Origin: Caecitellus pseudoparvulus | Taxonomy: Eukaryota > Bigyra: Bicosoecida | Direction: 5' to 3' | Length of the DNA stretch: 64,000 bases | Assembly (NCBI GenBank): GCA_965644315.1 | Contig: CBFFRQ010000053.1 | Span: 1 to 64,000 of the forward strand | Part shown: positions 49,131 through 58,600 of the stretch, piece by piece | Position numbering within the stretch: the first letter of the stretch is position 1 | Layout: the number at the start of each line of letters is the position of its first letter | The notes under the pieces: generated by a model | The model's input: only the letters and a program-made list of their open reading frames with translations | The model's database searches: none | What the model was told of the DNA's origin: nothing | Translations under genes and position numbers: made by a program

Positions 49131-51145
49131 ATGAACGTGTACCTCCCAGTGGCCTTCACCCTTGCAGGGTGCTCCATAGGAGCGGGGCTAGTGGCATTGC
49201 CAGCGGCGTTTGCCACTGCTTCCACGCTGCCGGCTGCGTTGCTGCTGGGCGGCACTGCCGTGCTGAACCTGGTCAGCCTCTGGTATGTCGCCGCCGCTGC
49301 CAAGCTTTCAGGGGCGACAAACTACGGCGAGTTGGCGCTGTGCTGGGGCCGACCAGCCCGTCTTGCCATGGTGAGTGCCCCCTCTTCGCCCTGCGCGCCT
49401 TGGGCCGCTGTGACACGCTTGCCGCGCTTGCCGCGCAGGAGGCCTTGACCGCCGTGACACTGGCAGGGGTGCTGGTGTCTCTGGAGCTCATCATGCGGGA
49501 CTGCTTCACCATGGCCGTGTTTGGGGGGGACCAGGAGCTGGGGTACTTCGCCCTGGCTGGCCTGCTGCTGTGTGTCGTGCTGCCGCTCAGCCTGCTGCCA
49601 AAGATGTCCCTGCTGTCCAAATCCTCCCTCCTCAGCATCCTGGCCATCCTGTACATGATCGGGGTGCTGGTGTTCATGGGCGGGCGCGACGCCCATGAAC
49701 ACCCACAGTCCCTGCAGCCCCGAGACGTGCCCTTTGCCAAGCTGCTGTCTGCCGCCCCCGTCATCGTGTACAGTTTGGGCTGCCAGGTGCAGGCGGTGCC
49801 CCTGTTCCAAGAACTGCCCAAGGAGGGCCGTGGCGTGAACGTCTTCCTGCTCTGCGTGGCTGTGCCCGCCATGCTGCTGTGTGTGGCGCTGTTCGCCACG
49901 ACAGGCCTCTTCGGCATGCTGGCCACCTACCCCCGCACACAGGGCGATGTCCTGCGTTCCCTGCCCTCCGCATTCCTCCCAGCCAGGGTGGCGCAGCTGG
50001 CAGTGGGGGTGTCCCTCGCCCTCGTCACGCCCCTCATGCTGTGGCCCATCCGCACCGCCGTCCTCAACATTGCCAAGCAGTGCCAGCGCAGCGCTCGGGG
50101 CAGCGGGTCCAAGCAGCCCCACCCTGGTCTGACTGACGAGGAGTCACCGGGCCGGGGCCATGGCGGACCCTTAGCGGCACCATCCCTGCCTGTCAGGCGC
50201 TTGCCTGGCGGGGGACTGGGTGCAGCCCTCCTGCACCCCCCCGCTGTCCGCCTCACTGTCAACGGCACTGCTGAGGTGCAGGAGGCGAGTTTGGACCCCT
50301 CGCGGGACAGGGTGGTGGGGCCGGGGGCGCCCTCCCAGGGCTGGATGCCGCCCTCTCCAGTGCCAGGTCAGCGCATGCAGGGCGCCATCGTGCGCAGCCA
50401 CGTCATGCGCAGTCGCCAGGCCTCCAGCGATGCTCGTGTGTCCCTGCTGTCAGGCCAGCACGGCGGGCCGGCGCGCCTGGAACGCCAGGCGCTGTCCATG
50501 TCTGGCTCCAGCCCCGGCGCCAGTAGCGATGGCGATGTGCCCCGGCGCCGGAGCGACTCGCGGTCCATGTGTTCCTGGTGGTGGTGGGAGCGCACAGGCG
50601 TCACGCTGGCCATCCTCGCCGTCTCCTTTGGCATCGCAGTGGGCGTGCCCAGTGTGCTCACGGTCTTCCGCATCGTCGGCGCAACTGCCGGCACCTTCCT
50701 CTTCTACCTGTACCCAGCCATGGTGTACTTGAAGCTCACCAGCATGGTGCACGCAGCGCCACAGGGCGCCCCTGTCACTCCGGATGCCGCCCCCCACACT
50801 GCGCCGGCAGGCTCCTTTGGCCTGCAGTGGGTGGACGGCGACATTTCCATCTCCTCCCCCGTCGTGGGGCCCAGCAAGGCGCCTGTGCAGGGGGTCATCG
50901 TCAGCGCCGACGCCCGCATGGCCACTGCCACGGAGAGCGACACGGACGCGGCAGGGGGCGACGCCCTCCCTGCCGCCAGCATGTCGGCCCAGCCATGTGG
51001 CTTGCGGCACTGCAGTGGCGTGCAGTACGTGCCAGTGCATTCCTGCGCCCGAGCTGGCGCGTATGCGCTGCTGCTCGCTGGCATCTGTATCATGGTGCTG
51101 AGCCTGTACAGCGTTATCGACGGCTTCGTGACTGAGACGCGGTAG
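49131..51145 (+). CDS. SLC38/AAAP-type amino-acid transporter (two exons)
   Basis: Exons 49131-49370 and 49439-51145 give 1,947 nt (648 aa). The start MNVYLPVAFTLAG leads into the first membrane helix with the family signature CSIGAGLVALPAAFA (consensus GSGxLxLPxA). Hydrophobic helices continue through exon 2, for example LAGLLLCVVLPLSLL, SLLSILAILYMIGVLVFMGG and VFLLCVAVPAMLLCVALF. A long, low-complexity Pro/Ser/Arg-rich hydrophilic segment (about 50,080-50,570) separates the eighth or ninth helix from the last ones, and a final helix closes the protein. It is predicted to move small neutral amino acids across the plasma or vacuolar membrane, coupled to Na or H. The length exceeds the usual 450-550 aa because of the loop. 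Confidence 0.87.
49371..49438 (+). other. Transporter intron (68 nt)
   Basis: Donor GTGAGTGC and acceptor GCCGCGCAG, phase 0. It joins the helix-1/2 exon (ending ARLAM) to EALTAVTLAGVL. Confidence 0.92.
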
Positions 51146-51158
51146 GCGTCACACGTGC

Positions 51159-54100
51159 CTACCGCGCAGAGGCCGGGCGGGTGTAGCGTTGGCCCCCGCC
51201 ACTGCCGCCACGCCGGGCTGGCCCAGCAGTGCTGGGGCGTGTGGGGCCCTTGTGCAGCACCCCCCCTTTGCGCCGGTACAGCCCACGGCTGCGGGCGCCT
51301 TTGCCCCCGCTGGCATCACCGCCAGGCGTCTCCCGCCGCCGCTTGGCAGCTTGTAGGGCCTCCTGCAGGGACAAGCCGAAGCCATCCCACACCCCCCGGC
51401 GCCCCCGTTCTGCCTGTTTGTGGGCCATTTCTCTGGACACCAGGTCCTTGGCGTATTTCCCCCACGCCACCTTCTGGGCAGGCGTCACGACCCGCCGAGC
51501 TGACGGCAGGCGGCGCAGGAGCTCCCGCATGCGCTGCCTGCTGGCGAAAGAGAGGACCTGGAACATGTCTCCGCGGGACAGCACCATCACCTCTGCTGCA
51601 GTCTCGCACACGACAGTGGCTGGGGCGGCCTTGGCGCTCGCATACGCTTGCAGGCGCTCCTGCTCAGGCAGGCTGTGGATACCGCGGCCCCCCGGCCGGT
51701 GCAGAGACGCGCTCATGACGACGTCTTCCCCAATCCAGTCCCCAGGCAGCAGCGCTCCCAGCTCCAACACTGCTGCCTGCTCCACGCCGCTGCGAGCGCC
51801 TTGCCGGGACTGTGCCCGTGTCGCCACCGCCAGGCGCCCGGACATGCCCGCCAGCACCTCCACGTTTTGCTCTGTGCGCCGGTGCAGGCGCTGGATGCGG
51901 GCCTGCATGTCCGCGTGGATGATGCGGCGCACCTCTCCGGGATTCGTCGCAGACTGCAGGTCAGCATCGGCATCCCCCACGACATCCCGGGCAGGCGAGC
52001 CTCGTGGTGTGCTCTGCTGCACCTCTGCCCAAGCGTCAGGGGGAGTGCTGGGCCGGGGCACGCCGGCACCTCCTCCTTGCACCTGGTGCACAGAGCACTT
52101 GCCCCTCACGATGATGTACAGTCCCTCTAGAGTCTCTCCCTGCCGCACGACGCACTCGCCACAGGCGAAGCGCTTAAAGTGAACGCGGCGTGCAAGCGCC
52201 TGCACCTCCCGCGCCGTCGCTGGCTCCATCAGGCGCACCCTCCCGAGAAACTCGGCGATGCCCTGCACCACAGCAGCCGCCGTGCCTCGCACCACCCTCT
52301 CGTAGTCTTCTCGCCGCAGCGCTAGCAGCAGCGTCGGCTCCCTGGCCACGACGCTGGCCTCGCGAAACGTCGGCCCAGACGGCGCTGTCTGTGCTGCCTG
52401 CAGCACTTGCTGCACAGACGTGTCCACGGCCACACAGGACTGACCCCAGCCCTCCCCTGCCATGAGGCTGCCCAGCATGGAGCCCAGACGCGCATGTTCG
52501 TAGCCTGGCACGCCCACCCCCCTGCTCAGCTCGCCACCCACACCCGCAGTGTACTCAGGCACAATGATCATGCCCTCTTCTTCCTCCTCCGCATCGCCAC
52601 CCTCCTGAGCCTCTGCGGCAATCTGTGTGGGTTCAGGGCCCACCTGCTGGGCCGGTCCACCGCCGTGGTGGGATTGACTTGGCCTCCGGAAACCTGACTC
52701 GGCCCCCCGGGTTGGCCGTGGCTGGGGGGGAGCTGCTGGCCGCAAAGGCGGTTTAGCCTTGCCACCCCCCGCAACAGCCCCATCACCGGGTACCTGCATG
52801 CCCACCCGGGCCTTGTCAGCCCACCTCCGCCCCAGTCGCAGCGCTGCCTTGGCCTGCTTGATGCGGCGGTGCATGGTGGCGCCCTTGCGCAGGTACACGT
52901 CCACGCTGCCGTCCACAATGAAGTACATGCAGCTCCCCACCTCCCCCTGCCGCGACACGACCTGCCCCTGCCGGCACTGCTGCACATACATGCGCTGCAC
53001 CAAGGCACGGTGCACAGCAGCCGCCACACCGGTGAAAATGCCAAATCGATCAGTGATGCGGCACAGAAAGTCAATCTCTTCCGTGTTCAACCGCTTGTGT
53101 GGGTCTGGCGGCTGCGACGGCTCCACGACTGCCGTCGCCCGGGGCTCGCGCAAGTCGAGGAGGGACCCTGAGCTGCCGTGGCCCAGGCCGCGCTGCTCTG
53201 CCGCCGCTGACTGCTTGGCTGCCTTAAACTGCTGCATGGCAAACGCGTACGCCTGCTCTGCTGCCTCCTGCGCAGGCAGAGAAGGCAACAGGCGCGAACA
53301 CCTGCCTACTAGGTCAGCGCTGGCAAGGGTGCTGCCTGAAGGCCGGATTTCAGTGGGTGTGAAGAGGGGGCCGTCACTGAACGCCATGGGCAGGGCCAGC
53401 AGTGGGATGGAGCTGTTGATGAAGAAGGGCAGCTTCCGCTCCACGCCTGCCTTGGCTGCTGCAAGGGTGGACGTGCTGCTCCACTCGCCTTCCCCCAGCA
53501 ACTCGGCAGTGGCGGTGCCGTGGGTGGGCAGCTGAGAGCCGTCTCTGCGCAGCAGAGGCAGGGCTGCTGTCGACGCCCCGCCTGTGCTGCTCAAATGCAC
53601 GCGTGCCCGATTGCACGCACTGCGATTCGTGCCCGCTGCCGCCATGCTCGCTTCCTGCACAACGTCGCCTTCCGCCGTGCCAGCCCCCCACCTGCCCGAC
53701 TGCAGCAGCTGCTCCTCCCACATGGCATGCTTCACCTTGTCCACGAGGCCCTCCCCATCCTGCACAGGCTGCAGCAAGACGTCCAAGTCAGACCGCCGCC
53801 GCCGCAGCGCTGCACGGGACACCACCGTACGGAGAGACTCCAGCGCATGCGATCCGGACGGCATTGCACCCTCACTGCCGCCCTCTGGTGCATCCAGCAT
53901 GGCGCCTGGTGTGGTGCGACGAGGGGTGATGGCGACACCACCTTTGCGCCTGACTTGCACCCCTGCCAGCACAGATGACGTGGAGGGTAGGTGCTTGCCG
54001 CGCTGGCGCAGCTGCGCCCCCGCCACTGCGGCCGCATGGTTCAGCTTGGACAGCTTCTGGACAGCTTTCGAGGACAGCTCTCCCCGCGACCTCGAGTCGT

Positions 54101-55400
54101 GCCCCAGGACAGCACTGCGCCGAACGCCCAGCGCCCGGCTGAACTCTGCCTGCTCGGTCTGCAGCTGGTGCTCCGCCTCCCACACCGGCAGCACAGCGGC
54201 CACCTGAGCATGGCCCGGCAGAAACACCTCCTCCCCAACTCCCGTGCTTCCACCATGCATCCTCGCCTCCACTTCTGCCTCCAAAGCGGCGCGTCGCTGG
54301 GCGGCACGAGCCTCGGGTGTGGCGGCGACACCCACAGCACTTGCCGCTCCGGGGGACTTGCGGTGCAGCTGGGCAGCAAGGATTCTCTCCTTGGCGCTCT
54401 CGCCCCCCTTCATGATCCCAGAAGAGCCCCACCGGGCCGCTGCCCGGGCCACACCTGCTTTGGCCTGGGAGGCGTGGGAGATGTCGGGCAACCCCCCCTC
54501 CTCTGTCGACTCGTGCTGCCCCCCCCCCTGCAGCAGGCCCTGAAGCTGGGAAGCCTGCTCATAGTCACTGCTGGCCCCCGTGTATGCACCCGCGATGCGT
54601 TGGGCGTACCCTCTAGCCCGCAGCAGCTTGATGAGCAGAGCTACGTAGTTCCCTTGACTCACGCTCAGGGCACGGCCCTCTGCCTCGCCTCGAATGCGCT
54701 TCACATGCTCTTGCAGCTGCGACACGCCAGCGTCCAGCATTTCTGCAGACTCCTTGGCTCTGTCCAAGTTTAGAAGGCACCCTGCTGCGTTGAAGGCGGC
54801 GTGAATGTTGCCTGGGCAGATGGCCTTGGCCTCCTCATACGCAGCCAGGGCCTCCTCCAAGCGGCCGAGGAGCTGCAGAGTGTACCCGCGGTTGAAGGCC
54901 GCCTTGAAGTCGGGGCCGATGCCAAGGGCTTTGTCGTACATGTGCACCGCCTGCTCGAAGTCCCCCCGTGCCCGCGCACGGAAGCCCTCCGCAAAGAAGA
55001 ACTCGGCGGTGCGCGCGCCGGTGGTGGAGCGCCCAGAGGTGCTGCTGCCTTCCCCCGCGACCAGCGGCCGGAGCTCCAGGGGATCTTCCATCAAGGGGTG
55101 CTGGGTGACAGTGTTGTGCTGCTCCCGCAGCGCTGCCTCCGTCAGCACCACAGGCAAAGCCCGAGCTGTCCGGGTTGCGTCGCTGGTTGCTTGCTGCACT
55201 GCCTTGTCCTCAATGACGGCCGCAGACATGGCAGAGAGCGAGGTCGAAGAAGGCTTATATGTGGTTTTCGTTGCCCCCAGCTTGCGCTGCATGACGCCCT
55301 TGCCTTGTCGCTTTCGTTGCAGCCACCTGCCAGTGGGGGCAGTCGCAGCCGACCACCCGCCAACTCGCTGACACCCATCCGCTGCCTCTGCCCTCATCAT
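51159..55400 (-). CDS. TPR and cyclic-nucleotide-binding-domain protein
   Basis: 1,413 aa from the first ATG; the true start may be later (for example MSAAVIEDK, near residue 58). Three TPR-like units lie at about residues 130-230 (FFFAEGFRARARGDFEQAVH, NRGYTLQLLGRLEEALAAYE). Two cNMP-binding-like folds follow. The first starts at about residue 780 (VVSRQGEVGSCMYFIVDGSV) but is interrupted by about 130 residues of low-complexity sequence before its end (VVAREPTLLLALRREDYERV). The second starts at about residue 1,055 (CVVRQGETLEGLYIIVRG) and its phosphate cassette reads GDWIGEDVVM ... PATVV, lacking the usual Arg. Ligand binding is therefore doubtful. The tail has RPSTAGP and RPASAR motifs, common in axonemal and microtubule-linked proteins. 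A scaffold role in a cilium or in signalling is inference. The stop is 13 nt from the transporter's stop. Confidence 0.8.
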   Translation of the reverse strand: MMRAEAADGCQRVGGWSAATAPTGRWLQRKRQGKGVMQRKLGATKTTYKPSSTSLSAMSAAVIEDKAVQQATSDATRTARALPVVLTEAALREQHNTVTQHPLMEDPLELRPLVAGEGSSTSGRSTTGARTAEFFFAEGFRARARGDFEQAVHMYDKALGIGPDFKAAFNRGYTLQLLGRLEEALAAYEEAKAICPGNIHAAFNAAGCLLNLDRAKESAEMLDAGVSQLQEHVKRIRGEAEGRALSVSQGNYVALLIKLLRARGYAQRIAGAYTGASSDYEQASQLQGLLQGGGQHESTEEGGLPDISHASQAKAGVARAAARWGSSGIMKGGESAKERILAAQLHRKSPGAASAVGVAATPEARAAQRRAALEAEVEARMHGGSTGVGEEVFLPGHAQVAAVLPVWEAEHQLQTEQAEFSRALGVRRSAVLGHDSRSRGELSSKAVQKLSKLNHAAAVAGAQLRQRGKHLPSTSSVLAGVQVRRKGGVAITPRRTTPGAMLDAPEGGSEGAMPSGSHALESLRTVVSRAALRRRRSDLDVLLQPVQDGEGLVDKVKHAMWEEQLLQSGRWGAGTAEGDVVQEASMAAAGTNRSACNRARVHLSSTGGASTAALPLLRRDGSQLPTHGTATAELLGEGEWSSTSTLAAAKAGVERKLPFFINSSIPLLALPMAFSDGPLFTPTEIRPSGSTLASADLVGRCSRLLPSLPAQEAAEQAYAFAMQQFKAAKQSAAAEQRGLGHGSSGSLLDLREPRATAVVEPSQPPDPHKRLNTEEIDFLCRITDRFGIFTGVAAAVHRALVQRMYVQQCRQGQVVSRQGEVGSCMYFIVDGSVDVYLRKGATMHRRIKQAKAALRLGRRWADKARVGMQVPGDGAVAGGGKAKPPLRPAAPPQPRPTRGAESGFRRPSQSHHGGGPAQQVGPEPTQIAAEAQEGGDAEEEEEGMIIVPEYTAGVGGELSRGVGVPGYEHARLGSMLGSLMAGEGWGQSCVAVDTSVQQVLQAAQTAPSGPTFREASVVAREPTLLLALRREDYERVVRGTAAAVVQGIAEFLGRVRLMEPATAREVQALARRVHFKRFACGECVVRQGETLEGLYIIVRGKCSVHQVQGGGAGVPRPSTPPDAWAEVQQSTPRGSPARDVVGDADADLQSATNPGEVRRIIHADMQARIQRLHRRTEQNVEVLAGMSGRLAVATRAQSRQGARSGVEQAAVLELGALLPGDWIGEDVVMSASLHRPGGRGIHSLPEQERLQAYASAKAAPATVVCETAAEVMVLSRGDMFQVLSFASRQRMRELLRRLPSARRVVTPAQKVAWGKYAKDLVSREMAHKQAERGRRGVWDGFGLSLQEALQAAKRRRETPGGDASGGKGARSRGLYRRKGGVLHKGPTRPSTAGPARRGGSGGGQRYTRPASAR

Positions 55401-55626
55401 GATTCAATGCCCTCCGCTGTGCGGCGAAAATGAATGCTCACGGCTTTGGAATCACCCAACTTTCAAGTAAGGTTGCCTGCCGCCTCCCACTCGACAAACT
55501 CTTAGTGCGGCGGATGGCCAGTCGTCTGCAACGGCAGAAACGCCTCGGCTTCAGCTGGTGCCCAGCAGTCCCTAACGCCAAAGAAACCACAGATACACGT
55601 GCATTGACCTGCCCAGTGACGCGCGG
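55401..55626. other. Short intergenic region between TPR-cNMP gene and PX gene
   Basis: 226 nt between the start of one minus-strand gene and the stop of the next. No recognisable feature. Confidence 0.4.
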
Positions 55627-58600
55627 CTACTTGCGTGTCACTCGCAGTTTTGCCGCAGGCCCTGGAGTTGCTCGAAGGGACCTGCCCAGCTCAGACAGAG
55701 ACACCAGCCTGCTCCCTGCCTCGTGGCGCTCTGCCGCCGCTTGCGCCTTGGACGCCACCGGCGCGCTTGGCTCACCGGAGGGCGCCCGTCCTGGGGCTGC
55801 AGCCTGCACTTCTTCAACAGGCCCACGCGACAGCAGTGCGTCCACTCGCTGCCTTGCAGACTGCAGCCTGCCTGACTGCCCGCGCAGGCCGGCTGAGACG
55901 GCAGAGATCTCAGCCTCAGCCTGACGCAGCGCGGCAATGGCGGCGGGGCTGGCAGCAGAGGGAGGGGGGCGCTTGGGGCGAGGAGTGGATGCGTTGCCAG
56001 CAGGGGCAGTGTGGGGTGGGTGCCCCTGCTCTCCCACCGGGCTGCCCAGCAACACCCTGGCAGCCTCGGGGATGGAAGGGGAGGCAGCTGGCGCCACGGC
56101 GGGGGCAGCCTTCACGACCCGTCGCTGAACGACGAGTTTGGGTGTCATTGCGACCCGGTCCGTGTGGGCAGGGGGCTGCTCAACTTGACGCGCAGGGGCT
56201 GCGCTGGCCATGGGTGCTTCGGCCTGGGCAGGGACAGACTGTGTAGGCTGAGGCACGGGGGGCTCCACAGCAACAGCTGGTGCAGGGGGTGGCTCATCAG
56301 GCCGTTTACGCTCTTGGACAACTGCAGTGGCTGGGGGTGCCTGGGGGCTGGGCTCTTGCGACAGAGGAGAGATGGAGGGCAAGCTTGGCTGGGCAGCCAC
56401 TCGCGGTGGTGGGGGGGGCGGCACCTTCAGCACTGGCACGTCTTGCCGTTTGGACTCGGGCGCCTGGCAAACCTCCTGGGCACTGGGAGGCGGGCTCGCG
56501 CTTGCCTCAGAGGCAGCACTGCCTGCGCTGTCAGGGGAGGCCGACTCCTGCCTTGCTGGTTGACTCACTGGCGGCGAGTCTGGGGTGGCCGGGGTTTCCG
56601 CTGGCTCCTCTGCACGCGCATCGGAGGCACCTGCATCCCCGGACAAGGGAGTGGCGTCTTTGGCAACATCTGGGGATGAAGCCTCTGCAGACATTGGCTC
56701 TGCGGCTGCCGACGCACCCTCCTGAAAGCCCAGGCCTGCCCCGAAGAAACCGAAGGCATACTCTTCAGGGTTGCTGTCCAGGACATGCGACGTTCTGGGC
56801 AGTGCGGCTGTCTCCTGTGGCACAGTCTGCAGCACAGCAGGAAGGCTGTGCGTGCTCAATGTCGGCGAAGCGGCGCCCTCCTCGCCAACAGCGCCCTCTG
56901 CATCGCCGTCGGTTGCGTGGGAAGGGGGTGATGTGGCAACCACCTCATCGCTTGATGCAAGCACCCGCAGTCCTGCACCGGGTGGCGCCAGCAACACCGC
57001 CTTCCAGTCACAGTCTTGGCCCTCCCCGCTCTCATCAAGAGCCTGCATCACTGTGGCAGCGTTGCGCTTGGCGATGTTCAAGATGCGGGTGTCAGCTGCC
57101 TGACCTCGTGCCGCCGCCAGCACCTGCTGCACCATGTCAGTCACCCGCACCGTCCCTGCACGAGGGACAAGGGAGGTCGCTGCGCCTTCCCTGCCCTCCA
57201 CCTCGACCCCCTCCTTCGCAGCCATAACTGCCATGCGCTGTGCGATGGCTGCAGGGCTCTCGCGCAGCATGGCGATGGACCGCCGACTGGAAATCAACGC
57301 TGCGCGTCGCGCCTCCAGCGCCTGCAGCGTCAACTGCCCATCTTCAGATGCAGCCTTGCCCTTGCCTTGCAGGGCGCGCTCCAGGTTGTCCGCAGTCATG
57401 GGCAGGAAGTAGCAGCGGGCCGCGGCGACCTTCACGGGCAGCTGCCGCAGCCATGCTGCAAAGCGGAACAGTGGCGCCGCAGCAGCCAGAGGTCGCTCTG
57501 GACTGTCCAGCACGGCCAAGGCCTCTGGTACCCGCCACAGCGCCGGGTGCTGCACGGCCGCCTGCAAAAACCCACTCCACGCATCCTGCCGGCCCTCCCC
57601 ACCGCCTGTGAAGAGAGAAGAGCCTGGCAGCGACGGCAGGCGCACGGCTGCCATGCCGGGCATGGTCTCAGACGCATGCTTCAGCAACGCGTGCAGCCTA
57701 CGGAGTTGGGATGTGGTGCGCCGCACCTGCCACGCCACACCTCCCCACACCACCTCCACCTGGTAAATGTTCCCGCCCAGTGCCTTGGACGTGCCGTCGC
57801 TTTCCCGTGCCACAGCCTCCACGGACACACCTTGCAGCAGCTGCTGCAGCATCTTCAACGACCCCAGGGGCGCCGGTTTGGGTGGCTCCAGCCCCAGTTC
57901 CGCGGGACTGGGCACGTGGGGCGCCTCGTAACCCTCCTCGGCCGCCTCCTGCGCCATGCTGGCCTGCACCTGGGCATGCATGGCGCCAAGCACGGCCGCT
58001 TGCATGGACGCGACGTGCTGCGAGACGACTGACTTGATGCCCAGCGCACGCCGCGCGAGCTGCTGTGGCTCCTCCCGCGGCAGCACAGCCACACGCCCAG
58101 CCAGCGTGCCCACCACCATTCCGTCCCGCATCACCGGCGCCGTGAAGCCGTAGCCTCGCACTGACGTCACGCCGCCCGTGCAGATGGGCTGGTCCGCCAC
58201 GCAACTGAAGGCTTCGTTCCACCAGTTCTCAGGGTGTGGGCCCAGCTCCTCGTCGGGTGCGACGTTGCGAAGGCGGCTGCCCGTCGCGGCAGCCACCTCC
58301 GCCTCCCCCGCCGCGACGCCGCTGTAAAAGGCAGACCACAACGGCACTGTGGCTGTGCCCACCACGGCTGCGTGGCGCTTGCGAGCAGACCTGGAGAAGC
58401 GCCGCGTGGCTTCGGAGGGGGCCCGTCGCAGCAGCACACGAACCGCCCGAGTGGCCACCCACCTCGGGTCAGGTGTGCTGCAGTGCATGGCAGGGAAGTG
58501 GTCGTTGGGCCACGCATACACAGTAGCGCCGTCGGGATCCGCAGGAACGCCGCCCTCCCCGGCTGTAGCCAGCACATCCCCCAGTAGGGCGTCGTTCATG

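Noticed and set aside
49322-50122. 266-codon minus-strand frame opposite the amino-acid transporter
   Set aside because: Its Gly/Gln/His/Glu-rich composition is the antisense of membrane-helix codons, with no recognisable domain.
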